A DNA stretch of 64,000 nucleotides from Hepsetus odoe (taxonomy: Eukaryota > Chordata > Actinopteri > Characiformes > Hepsetidae): contig CM029386.1 in the NCBI GenBank assembly GCA_017165825.1, positions 1,863,491-1,927,490 of the forward strand, read 5' to 3'. Made by a program: the position numbers and the translations under genes. A model generated the notes under the pieces. That model saw nothing but the letters and a program-made list of their open reading frames with translations. It was not told where the DNA came from and made no database searches. Shown here piece after piece: positions 52,821 to 63,645 of this stretch. Numbering within the stretch: position 1 is the stretch's first letter; each line of letters opens with the position of its first letter.

Positions 52821-54054
52821 CTAAACACAAAAAATAACAATGTAGTCAAGTTCAGTGGAGGAAACTATTGTTGGGTGAAGAAATGTCAACTATAATTGTT
52901 GTTGTGTGTTTCTCAACCTTAATATAATGGAAGTTACAAACAACTGAGCTTTTCAATCTGGCCCATTTAAATTTTGAAATAAAAGTTCAGATTAATTCAA
53001 TTGTTATATCTTAGCCCTCCAATCGTCAGTCTGAAAGCTGCCCCACAGCATACTGAGAGCACACAGACAGCAAAGTACATCACAGAAAACCAAAAGACCC
53101 CCAATGTTAGGCCATCTATCAAAATTCTGGAGGAAAGACGCTGTGACATCAACCAGGGAGGTTACATATGTATTTTAAGTACCAGAGCCCCAATCCATCA
53201 GTAAACAACACACTCAGATCCAAATTATACTGCTGTTTCATGGAAAAAGTAAAATGATAATTTTGTGGCCTGTTGTCAGGATATATTGTCAGAAAGACTT
53301 TGTCTTTTATTATTAATTAGTGGCTGCAAGTGGTTACATGGATGCTCCTGTTCACTGCATCACTTTATACATTTTTAACTTCCTGTAACTTGTACAATAA
53401 TATGACCTTTCTGTGTAATATCACATAAATCATATATCATTCACGAAATGTAACAAAAGATCCTGTACACCACTTTATATCTGACTGATTTACTGCTGTA
53501 TCCTGGACAATATCGTTTTATTTATGGAAAAATACTGCTTCTCCTTTCAGCTCCAGATTCCTCTTTCTATGCAGTGCTGTGGTACCATTGCTGTAAAAAA
53601 CAATAATCTAATCAAATCAGACTCAAGCAATACATTTATGTATTATTTATTGATATTTATTGTTGTGTCTTGACTTCAGAACTACTGATCCTTTAACTTT
53701 GTATTCATAATTGCACTTTGTCTTATGTTGTTTCAGTTTTTTATGTTCTTATATTGCTGTTATGTTGTAAAACACTTCTCTACATAAGTGGCATTGTGTG
53801 TGTGGAGTGTTAATTCTGCCTACTTTCTTTCTTTACATAGCATATTTATTTCACTGCATATATTGGTATAATCTGTATGTACTGTTTCATTGTCTACATC
53901 ACTATATATACTTTAACATACTTCTACATTAATGATGCATTCTGTAATTTATACTGTATTTATTCTATTCTTTGCTGATTAGATATTAATTGCATTTCGT
54001 TGGCTCTGCACGTATACTCTGGTCAATGACAAAATTGAATCTAATCTAATCTAA
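52821..54054 (-). other. NLR first intron, AT-rich
   Basis: No element clearly recognised. A LINE 3'-end-like phrase (TTGACAAAATTGAATCTAAT type) near 54025 precedes the next LINE piece. Confidence 0.5.
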
Positions 54055-54620
54055 AAGGGAGGATAAGAAAACCTGAAAAGCAGAAGTTCAGGAGAGTATA
54101 TAGAAAAAGAAGTTGGACAGTCAAAGAAATTAAGAATGTAGACAGGAGTGAATGGATATGAAGTGGTGAAGTGGTGATGGCAAAGGAGGAAGTGGTGAAG
54201 GCTAAAGATAAGATTTGTGGTGAAGCGTAAGAGGTTGAATTCTAAAGAAGGAGAACATGCCCTTTACTGGTAAGCTAGATAGAGAGCTAGAACTGGGGAA
54301 GATGTGGAAGAATAAAAACATACGTAAACATACGTAAACTTATAAAAAAATAAGTAAACAGAGCATGTTGAGAAGATGAAAGGAATACTCTGAGGGACTG
54401 ATGAATTAAGAGCATGAGAGAGAGAGGGTTGGATGACATGAGGAAAGTGAAGCAGGAAGTGCAGCAGATTAGAAAGGTGGAAATAAGTGCTTTTTGGGAG
54501 CAATTTTACAGGAAGACCAATCAGAATAGAGCCCATTTAAATATATCAGTCACGAGGCAGACAGTGTCAGTTGTGTATAACCGATTTTGAATGTAATACC
54601 AGATGAACGTAAGTGGACCT
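54055..54620 (+). mobile_element. LINE family A, middle fragment
   Basis: GGAGGATAAGAAAACCTGAA to about 54180 matches 45067-45200 of the other copy (endonuclease to RT spacer); the rest is more diverged. Confidence 0.65.
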
Positions 54621-55216
54621 CAGGGGGAAAAATAAAATTAGTCAGAAGGGTGAAAGAAAAATCTTGAAGCTATTCTTTGTTTCCTAAATCAGTTACAGTG
54701 TTGAATTCAAGGTAGCTGTTGGATGGGTAAAAAAAAGTACACATAAAAATGTATGAGACAAAGCTAATATTTACTCTTTTTGTTATTAATAAGCGCTGTT
54801 GCTACTTCTACTAATAATAGCACATCTTTCATTTTCTATCATTTTCATTTCCAGTAGACACAGCTCAGAAAGAAGTAAATAAGCTTGTGTTATACTACAA
54901 AGTGAATTTAAAGTATAAAATGTTTTCTTCAGATTCTACTTTAGATTATTCCAAATACAAAGTGGATTTAACACTACACCACTTTACAGCTTCTGCACTA
55001 AACCATCAGCCTGGATCAAAATATGAATTAAACAGAAAATATCAGACCTGAAAAAGACAGAACTTTAGTTATTCTCATTTCACTAAAAGATCACATGACT
55101 AAAGTGAAAGCTTCACTTCTCTAGTTCAGTCTGAGAGTGAGATTCTCACTGACAGTCTTTTCCACAAGCAGTAAAAACAGAAACAACATCCATTAAACCC
55201 CTGAGAGCAGAGTTAC
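54621..55216 (-). other. NLR first intron
   Basis: Nothing recognised. Confidence 0.5.
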
Positions 55217-55325
55217 CTGTTTCTGAACTCATTCAGGCTCTTTCAGTCTTCAGGTAGAAATTTCAACTCCGACTTTTCTCAAATGAGCTGAAGACTTAAC
55301 AACAATCTGTAACTTCCTTTTCTTT
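55217..55325 (-). other. Candidate 5' leader exon of the NLR gene
   Basis: On the minus strand TCAGAAACAG is followed by a consensus GTAACT donor (55216-55215). Spliced to the 52820 acceptor, it would carry an ATG whose frame (14 codons) ends inside the PYD start. The 5' limit is a guess from the TATA-like box. No transcript evidence. Confidence 0.4.
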
Positions 55326-55350
55326 TGAAAGAGGAAATAAGCCTAAACAG

Positions 55351-55356
55351 TATATA
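55351..55356 (-). promoter_or_regulatory. TATA-like box upstream of the leader exon
   Basis: TATATA on the minus strand about 30 bp before the proposed start. GAAAGAGGAAA (plus strand, 55327-55337) resembles an IRF/ISRE half-site pair but with a 3-base instead of 2-base gap. Confidence 0.3.
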
Positions 55357-55394
55357 TCATACCAGAAGTGCCTCCAACCTCCAATCTAAGTCAC

Positions 55395-55602
55395 TGTGAC
55401 AGTTATATATAAGTGCAGAGTCAGGAGTCTGGAACTGAGCTTTATTAAACATAACCGTATATTCACACCAGCACTGAACTTAATGTGTTCCTCACAGACA
55501 GGCACCAAACATGGATCCAGAATGACTGACACTCTGTTCTGATTCACTGGGGTCTTAATACCCTTCAGCCAATGAGTCAGGGCAGAGTGCTGCTTTGTGA
55601 CA
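55395..55602 (-). mobile_element. LTR-like element, 208 bp
   Basis: On the minus strand it starts TGTCACAAAG and ends ACTGTCACA, with AATAAAGC and a TATATA close to the end. No clear target duplication, so the assignment is tentative. Confidence 0.4.
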
Positions 55603-55619
55603 GAAGCACAAACCCCTGT

Positions 55620-56490
55620 TGAGCATCATAACTGTGGATGCTCTCACACACAATCACCAAATACTGCTTGAACTCAGAAATCAGACGGGATACAGTCTTC
55701 CAGTGACTCTTCTCTCAACGCTAAGGGACCTCTGCGTGCAATGAAGACCAGGCCTTCAGTCCCCGAGATCGCCTGATATCCCTTGCTGACTGAGAGCACA
55801 CCCAAGGTGATGCAAGAAGAAGCAGAAACACAGCATGAATGCTGGGGTCTGGCCACAGCTAAAGCCTAATGCTAGCTGGTCCCATCTGTCCTCCTCGCCA
55901 ATGTCTGCTTTTTTACAATAAACTAAAGTACATGTGAGTACAGAGACTGCTGTGTTTTTGTTTTCCTGAAACATGGTTCAGTGTCCCGGATACTCAGACT
56001 ACATCTCTGTTCTGCTGATCCCAGAGTACAGACCCATCGTCAGCCATATTAAGCCCATCCTGAAGCAGGTGAAAACCTGGCCACCAGGAGCCATCTGTGC
56101 TCGTTATGACTGCTTTGAGTACACCCACTCAGACATGCTTAAGTGCGTTGATGATGTTACTGTCTCCAAGACCATCATCTAAAGACCCAACCAGAAGCCA
56201 TGGGTGACTGCTGAGGTGCACACACTGCTGAGAACCACGGATGAGGTTATAAGATCTGTGAGTTAACCCACGGAAAGCTGCTCGTCCAAACAACATAGTT
56301 GGCCATGTGCTAAAAGGATGGGCAGAACAGCTGGCAAAGAAATAATCTGTGCCAAAGAAGTAATCTGTGCCAAAGAAGTAATCTATCTCCTGCCTCGATG
56401 ACTATCGTCTAATCACACTCACACCTGTCATCATGAAGTGCTTTGAGAGGTTGGTCAAGAAGCACATAAAGAAGAACATAAAGAATATGT
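55620..56490 (+). mobile_element. Rex1/L2-like LINE, 5' part
   Basis: Plus-strand frames: an endonuclease scrap, then D-Y-I-S-V-L-L-I-P-E-Y-R-P, V-K-T-W-P-P-G-A-I-C-A and C-V-D-D-V-T-V-S-K-T-I, followed by K-P-W-V-T-A-E-V. The RT entry L-I-T-L-T-P-V-I-M-K-C-F-E-R-L-V lies near 56430. A small tandem duplication (AAGAAGTAATCTGTGCC) lies at 56337-56390. Truncated and broken. Confidence 0.8.
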
Positions 56491-56719
56491 ATTTATTTAT
56501 TAACTAAATTTAATACATTAATTTATGGCTACAATACTTATTTGCATATATGGTTATGTAATATTATTTAATTAATTTGTCATTTTCATAATTTATAACA
56601 AATACATTTATTTATTATTTTATTTCTGTCACACCCTCTTTTAAAGTTTATTCTTTAATATTAACAGAAAATAATTCTGCAGAAAAGCACCCTCCGTTGT
56701 TATTGTTGGTGTGTATAGT
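56491..56719. other. AT-rich sequence and left target duplication of the RTE LINE
   Basis: GGTGTGTATAGT at 56708-56719 is repeated at 58369-58380. Confidence 0.85.
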
Positions 56720-58368
56720 CCATCCATCCATTTTCTTCCGCTTATCCGAGGTCGGGTCACGGGGGCAGCAGCTCCAGCAGGGATGCCCAGACTTCCCTCT
56801 CTCCGGCCACTTCTTCCAGCTCCTCCGGGCGGATCCCAAGGCGTTCCCAGGCCAGCCGAGAGACATAGTCTCTCCAGCGTGTCCTGGGTCTTCCCCAGGG
56901 TATCTTTCCGGTGGGACGTGCCCGGAACACCTCACCAGGGAGGCGTCCAGGGGGCATCCTAATCAGATGCCCGAGCCACCTCATCTGACTCCTCTCGATG
57001 CGGAGGAGCAGCGGCTCTACTTTGAGCCCCTCCCGGATGGCTGAGCTTCTCACCCTATCTCTAAGGGAGAGCCCAGACACCCTGCGGAGGAAACTCATTT
57101 CGGCCGCTTGTATTCGCGATCTCGTTCTTTCGGTCACTACCCACAGCTCATGACCATAGGTGAGGGTGGGAACGTAGATCGACTGGTAAATTGAGAGCTT
57201 TGCCTTCTGGCTCAGCTCCTTCTTCACCATGACGGACCGATGCAGAGCCCGCATCACTGCAGAAGCTGCCCCTATCCGCCTGTCGATCTCCCGCTCCATC
57301 TTACCCTCACTCGTGAACAAGATCCCAAGATACTTAAACTCCTCCACTTGGGGCAAGGTCTCACTCCCAATCCTGAGAGGGCATTCCACCCTTTTCCGAC
57401 TGAGGACCATGGCCTCAGATTTAGAGGTGCTGATTCTCATCCCAGCCGCTTCACACTCGGCTGCGAACCGATCCAGAGAGTGCTGAAGGTCACGGCATGA
57501 TGAGGCCAACAGGACAACGTCATCTGCAAAAAGCAGAGACCCAGTCCTGAGCCCACCAAACCGGACCCCCTCAACGCCCTGGCTGCGCCTAGAAATCCTG
57601 TCCATAAAAGTTATGAACAGGATCGGTGACAAAGGGCAGCCCTGGCGGAGTCCAACCCTCACCGGGAACAGGTCCGACTTACTGCCGGCAATGCGGACCA
57701 AGCTCTGACACCGGTTGTACAGGGACCGGACAGCCCTTAACAGGGAATCCGATACCCCATACTCCCGGAGTACCCCCCACAGGAGCCCCCGAGGGACACG
57801 GTCGAATGCCTTCTCCAAGTCCACAAAGCACATGTAAACTGGTTGGGCAAACTCCCATGCACCCTCCAGGACCCTGCTAAGGGTGTAGAGCTGGTCCACT
57901 GTTCCGCGACCTGGACGAAAACCACATTGCTCCTCCTGGATCTGAGGTTTGACTATCCGACGGACCCTCCTTTCCAGGACCCCTGAATAGACTTTCCCCG
58001 GGAGGCTGAGAAGTGTGATCCCTCGATAATTGGAACACACCCTCCGGTCCCCTTTCTTAAAGAGGGGGACCACCACCCCAGTTTGCCAATCCAGAGGCAC
58101 CGTCCCCGATGTCCATGCGATGTTGCAGAGGCGTGTCAGCCATGACAGTCCTACAACATCCAGAGCCTTGAGGAACTCTGGGCGGATCTCATCCACTCCC
58201 GGAGCCCTGCCACCAAGGAGCTTTTTGACCACCTTGGCAACCTCGACCCCAGAGATGGAAGAGTCCACCTCGATGTCCCCAGGCTCTGCTTCCTCCTCGG
58301 AAGGCATGTTGGTGGAATAAAGGAGGTCTTCGAAGTACTCCCCCCACCGACCCACAACGTCCCGAGTG
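56720..58368 (-). mobile_element. RTE-clade LINE, 5'-truncated, with 12-bp target duplication
   Basis: Same family as 16186-19545. The (TGGATGGATGG) 3' end is at 56720-56732. The 5' end is cut at 58368, the usual result of incomplete reverse transcription. The flanking 12-bp duplication is perfect. Confidence 0.95.
56757..58355 (-). pseudogene. RT-only remnant of the RTE LINE ORF, 532 codons open
   Basis: It begins within the endonuclease-RT spacer and includes F-V-D-L-E-K-A-F-D-R, G-L-R-Q-G-C-P-L-S-P, L-F-A-D-D-V-V-L-L and the R-W-L-G-H-L C-terminal region with no stop. It lacks the endonuclease and a promoter, so it is a dead-on-arrival copy. It is very similar to the complete copy 40 kb away. 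Confidence 0.92.
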
Positions 58369-58380
58369 GGTGTGTATAGT

Positions 58381-59149
58381 GAAATGTTTCAAATAAAAAG
58401 GAAATAATAAAAATACAAAAACAAACTATCCAATACAAATAATTAAATACATGAGAACCATAAAATTAAAATGATCAGAATTTAAATTATAAAAGGAAAA
58501 TATCAAATGATGTGGCAGCAGAATTGTGTTTGTGTGTGTGTGTTTGTGTTCTGTAAATTTCTCTCAGTTAACTTTTAATGAACAAACAAATAAATCAAAT
58601 TAAATGTAAAAATTATTACAAAACACTTTTAAATGAATTACATTAATAAAAAATAAATAAATAATCATGTCCAGAAATAAATAATTGATGATAGAAGAAA
58701 TGACTTGATGGTGACACGTCTCCATCACATGACCTGTTGTGCCAAAATCCTCCCCCTACCTACTGCTGCACCCTTTCTCTTGCACGCACATCACCAAGCT
58801 CCTTCTCATCACATTTTATTCACATTTTTGTTGTTTTAATCACATGTTTTAATCACATTTCATCACAAAAAGTACTGAAAGGAGTGGTTTGTAATAAACT
58901 CCTGATTTATAAAGACAGGTTTATAAATATCGATTATATCAGGAGTGGCTACAAATGGAATGGATTAAGTTTTGATGAAAACCTTCATGTTTTGGGTAAA
59001 AACAGAACGGCAACCTAAAGTTATCAGTTTAATAGATGATCAATAACCCTGACTCTAACCGCAATGAGTGATTTTAGCAGATTTGATTATTTCAGAGAGC
59101 AGAACAAACCAATCACCATCTTCTTCTATGTCACTCAGCTACTCCAATT
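58381..59149. other. AT-rich intergenic sequence
   Basis: A short (GT)n lies at 58527-58550. No gene seen. Confidence 0.5.
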
Positions 59150-60204
59150 TAAGGATCACCACAGTCGAACATCTGTCTCCATTTCTTCCGGTCCTAAATC
59201 TTCCACCTTCAAACCGACCACCTGCATGTCCTCTCACATCCATGAACCTCCTCTTTGGTCTTCCTCTTTTCCTCTTTCCTGGCAGTTCCATCTTCAACAT
59301 CCTCCTCCAAATATAATCCTCGTCTCTCCTCTGGAAGTGTCCATACCAATGCAACCTTGCTTCTCTAACTTTGTCTCCAAAACATCCAACCTGAGCTGTC
59401 CCTCTAATAAACTCATTTTAATCTTGTCCTTCCTCGTCACACCCAATGAAAATCTCAGCATATTTAACTCTGACACCTCCAGCTCTGCCTCCTGTCTTTT
59501 TGTCAGTGGCACTGTCTCCAAACCGTACAACATAGCTGGTCTACTGTCCTGTAAACCTTCCCTTTTAATCTAGCTGGTACCCGTCTGTCACAAATCACTC
59601 CAGCCACTCTTCTCCACAAATTCCAATCTGCCTGCACTCTCTTCTTCATGTCTCTTCCACACATGCCGTAGCTCTGTGTGGAACTGTTGATCCCAAGTTT
59701 TTCAATTCCTTCACCTTTGTCACGTCTACGTCCTGCATCCTAACCACTCCACTTTCCTCCCTTTCATTCACACTCATGTATTGTGCCTTCACCCTATTCA
59801 GTTTCATTCCTCTCCTCTCTAGAGCATATCACCACCTCTCCGTGTTCTCCTCAAGATGCTCCCTTCTCTCGCTACAGATTAAAATATCATCAGCAACCAT
59901 CATCATCCACGGAGACTCTTGTCTAACCTTGTAAGTCAGCCTGTCTATTTTTACTGCAAACAAGAACAGCCTCAGTACTGATCCTTGATGTTATCCAAAA
60001 TCTACCTTGAATGCATCCGTCACTCCCACTGCAGATCTCACCACTGTCACACTGCCCTCATACATATCCTGAACTACTCTCACATACTTCATATGCTTTC
60101 TCCAAGTCAACAAAAGAACAATGTAACTCTTTCTGACCTTCTCTGTACTTCTCCATCAACACCCTCAGAGCAAACACTGCAACTGTAGTGCTCTTTCTCT
60201 TTCT

Positions 60205-60312
60205 TTCCCTGAGCAAGCCCCTTAACCCTGAGTTGCTCCAGTGGGACTGTCCCTGTAATTAGGACATAGAAGTCGCTCTAGATAAGAGTGTCTGCTAAAA
60301 AGTCGCAAATGT
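60205..60312 (+). mobile_element. SINE family 2, tail half
   Basis: CCCTGAGCAAGCCCCTTAAC, GGGACTGTCCCTGTAATTAG, GTCGCTCTAGATAAGAGTGT. Confidence 0.88.
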
Positions 60313-60337
60313 AAAAATGTTAGCAGCTCATCTTTTC

Positions 60338-60552
60338 TGGGGTGTCGGTGGTCTAGTGGTGGGTACTTGCCTATGGACCTATGGCTCAAGAGGTCCAAGG
60401 ATCAAATCCTACCTCTGGCACTACCCCCACTGGGTCCCTGAGCAAGACCCTTAACCCAGAGCTGCTCCAGGTGGACTATCCCTGTAATTAGGACATGGAA
60501 GTCGCTCTGGATAAGAACATCTGCTAAATGCCGTAAATGTAAATGTAAATGA
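60338..60552 (+). mobile_element. SINE family 2, full length
   Basis: The tRNA-like head GTCGGTGGTCTAGTGG, the core, and the tail TCGCTCTGGATAAGAACATC with (TAAATG)n. Confidence 0.92.
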
Positions 60553-60860
60553 AACCATACTGCTGTTCACTGATCATCACCTCTTTTCTCAACCTAGCTT
60601 CCACTTCTCTTTCAAATAACTTCATACTGTGGCTGATCAACTTTATCTCTCTATAGTTACTACACTTGGTGGCAGTTGTTGCTAACCCCGGGCCTTGACC
60701 AATCCAGTATGGAAATCTGTTTCATTGTCCGCATATTGATTTGGCAAAGGTTTTACACTAGATGCCTTTCCTGACATAACCTTCGCCATTTATCCGGGCT
60801 TGGGACTCGCACAAAGAAATAACCTGGCTAGTGCATCCCAAGTGGTTGGATGAGCTGGAT

Positions 60861-62030
60861 GAGTCAGACGCTCTGGATGAGAAAGTATTAATGGTGATTT
60901 GTAGTCCACAATATCTAAGAACACTAATATAAAACTAATGTAACTCATTAAAACTGACTTGTTCATTATGAATGAATGTATTTATTTATTTATGTGTGGT
61001 TTTAAGTGTTTATGACACAAACTTTTCCTGAACACTGTTACTGTTTTCATCATCCATTCAAGTTTATTCCTCAAAAGAGAAACCAATAATCTGCAGAAAC
61101 ACACCCTCATTAATTAACACACACCCACACACTACAAACATACACTCATAAACAAACAGCTACAGACACGATATCAACCACACAAAAAAACAGTTTTGCC
61201 AGCACATAATTTTATAATTTATTTATTTTTACTTTAAGGTTTTCACTTATTTATTTGAATTTGTTTAATTTGTTCATGGTTTTTTCTATTTGATGTTTCA
61301 TATTATACACCAACATTTATTTATTTATAGTCTCCAGGTTCATGTCAGAAACTCGTTCGATTCAGTTTTATCCGCCAGGGGGCATGTTTCTGCACAATTA
61401 TTATCAGTTCAGATTAAAGAATAAACTTTAAAAGATGGAGTGGAAGAAAAACAGTAAAAATATTTGTTTTGTATGTGTATGTGTTTTCATGTCAGTAACT
61501 CATGTACATGAATTCAACTTGTGCCATTTATGTATTAACTGTAGTTTGAATATGGTCACAGAAAAAAAGATGTTTATTAAGGATAAAGCATCAATATATA
61601 AATATATATATAATTTTTTTGACTAAAACTGCTGTTCTGAAAAGTTCTCCGACATCCTTGTGGTGCTTAATGTGTTACGTTTAGGCCCAAGTGGATGTCT
61701 ATGAGGCCAACTTGGCATCACAAATTTCTTCCCCAGTTTCTGCTGTGACGGAAATGAAGAATGAGGCCATCTTGTGAAAAAGCAACAGCTTTTGCAAAGT
61801 ACTATCTGTAACAAAATAAATGTATATTAAATATATATATTTTTTAATTAAATAAATAAACATTGATATGAATGTTGTTGAATTGTACTGATATAACAAT
61901 GGGCCAAAAATAATCCCAATACTACACTGCTTTGGGTGTTTTTCTCCCAACCTCAAGTGTAAAATGGCTTATCTGATGTCAATTATTTCAAATACTGAAT
62001 TTATCCAACATTATCAAACATCTGTTGCAG
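60861..62030. other. AT-rich intergenic sequence
   Basis: TATATA runs near 61595-61615 and 61833-61845; small frames without support. Confidence 0.5.
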
Positions 62031-62645
62031 TTAGTGAGCACACTGGTGTCGTTGGAGATGACCCTGTTGATTGAAACTCCTCCCACAGTCTGAGCAGTAG
62101 TACGGCTTGTCTCCGGTGTGAATGCGCTGGTGTTGCTGGAGATGACCCTGATTAGTGAAGCTCTTCCCACAGTCTGAGCAGTGATACGGCTTTTCTCCAG
62201 TGTGGATGCGTTGGTGCTGCTGGAGTGTGCTCTGCCGATTGAAGCTCTTCCCACAGTCTGAGCAGTGATATGGCTTTTCTCCAGTGTGGATGCGCTGGTG
62301 CTGCTGGAGAGTACTCTGACGATTGAAACGCCTCCCGCACTCTGAGCAGTGATACGGCTTTTCTCCTGTGTGAATGCGCTGGTGGCGCTGGAGCGTATTC
62401 TGGTGATTAAAACTTTTCCCACACTCTGAGCAGTAATAGGGTCTCTCTCCTGAGTGAATTCGCTGATGTCTTTTGAGATGACTCTGTTGAGTGAAGGTCT
62501 TCCTGCACTCCGAGCAGTAGTAGGGCTTCACTCCTGTGTGAATGAGCTGGTGTCGCTGGAGAGTACCTCGCTGAGTAAAGCTTTTCCCACACTCAGGGCA
62601 GAGGTGACTTCTCTCCATGCCTGTGTTTTGCTGTGTGATGTCCAA
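62031..62645 (-). CDS. C2H2 zinc-finger protein, 204 aa, intact
   Basis: Seven consecutive C2H2 fingers fill almost the whole protein (residues about 17-204), each C-x2-C-x12-H-x3-H with H-T-G-E-K-P-Y-H/Y-C linkers. The last ends H-Q-C-A-H then stop, so its zinc ligands are complete. Expected to be a nuclear DNA-binding regulator; targets unknown. The ATG at 62645 is the first in frame, but a different-frame ATG at 62713 (M-K-S-A-G-S-N-W-K-N-K) resembles a natural leader. The gene may therefore start in an upstream exon, or have suffered a frameshift just before the fingers. Fingers 4 to 6 are near-copies, a sign of recent repeat expansion. Confidence 0.85.
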   Translation of the reverse strand: MDITQQNTGMERSHLCPECGKSFTQRGTLQRHQLIHTGVKPYYCSECRKTFTQQSHLKRHQRIHSGERPYYCSECGKSFNHQNTLQRHQRIHTGEKPYHCSECGRRFNRQSTLQQHQRIHTGEKPYHCSDCGKSFNRQSTLQQHQRIHTGEKPYHCSDCGKSFTNQGHLQQHQRIHTGDKPYYCSDCGRSFNQQGHLQRHQCAH

Positions 62646-63457
62646 GAGGACGTTTCCTGCATGCTGGAACTCGTGGAGGCCTTATTCTTCCAGTTACTTC
62701 CGGCTGATTTCATCTGTCAAACTTGCTCCCCTTGGTAGCACCTTTTAGAGGGTGCAGAGATGCATCTGAATCTTGTGGGGAAGTGGACACTAGGGATAGA
62801 AATGACAAAGAAAGTTCAAACTTTTGAGTAAAATGCTCACTGCTGGATGGTGTGTCAGTTAAATTCAGAGGATTCATTTCGTTCTGGGTCCTTGTGTGCT
62901 GTGCTGCGTTCGCAAAGACAAATAGTCACGTTCACGTCCTACTTTAATGCCAGTATCACTCTCTTGTCTTGAGTTTTGGTATTTCAGGTAGTTTCAGTTT
63001 CAGGTATTCTCAGCGTCAGAGTCAGGACAGGAAGAGCTCTATGATGAACTGAGGATCTTGACCAGGTGTGAGTGAAGGCAGGTAAGGTGCTGAAACTGCA
63101 GGGCAGTGGGTCCACAGGGAAGGAAGTGGTAAAGATGATGGAAAGTGAGAGCACAGCAGTGTAAATGTAAATGTAATTTATTTACCCATCATCCCTACAA
63201 ACTGAAAAGTGAAATCCCCTGTTATCATTTCCAAAACCGTGTCTCCTGAATGAGTACAATGTTAGCAACCAGAAGTAAACAAAGGCAAAAAGCCAGCTTA
63301 ACATTAAGGCTAGGACAAAGAGTCAACCTGATATATATTTACACCCTTATTTAAAAAGAGAAAACCATTCCTGTTGTTATCACAGAACACGTTTATAAAG
63401 TGCAGAATGTGAGAAACAGCTCTTCACCTTCAATATTCCAGTTTCCCCAGAAGCCCT
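62646..63457. other. 5' flank of the zinc-finger gene
   Basis: A family 1A SINE tail scrap (62850-62935) is present. No promoter motif stands out. Confidence 0.5.
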
Positions 63458-63645
63458 GGGGTGCGTCCCAAACCGCACACCTTCCCTAAACACGGACTGC
63501 ACTTCTGACGGCTGTTTACTTTTCTTACACATTTGGCTTCGTCCCAAATTGGATAGTGGAACGTACGCCGCTACCATCAGAACTGCATTCAGCAATGTAG
63601 TATCATAAACTTAGAAGTGTGTGGTTTAGGACGCGGCTCCTCTTT
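63458..63645. mobile_element. MITE-like element with inverted ends
   Basis: GTGCGTCCCAAACCGCACAC at the left pairs with GTGTGTGGTTTAGGACGCGG at the right (about 18 of 20). About 185 bp, no coding. The target duplication is not obvious. A second GGGACGCAGCC follows at 63666. Confidence 0.65.

Larger units (their letters stand above)
59150..60860 (-). mobile_element. LINE family A, RT half, split by two SINEs
   Basis: Minus-strand translation gives L-Y-G-L-E-T-V-P-L-T-K-R-Q-E-A-E-L-E-V and M-L-R-F-S-L-G-V-T-R near 59400-59530, then K-R-K-R-G-R-P-K-R-R-F-M near 59270, the RT C-terminus. Upstream parts reach 60860 around the inserted SINEs. Many stops. Confidence 0.85.
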
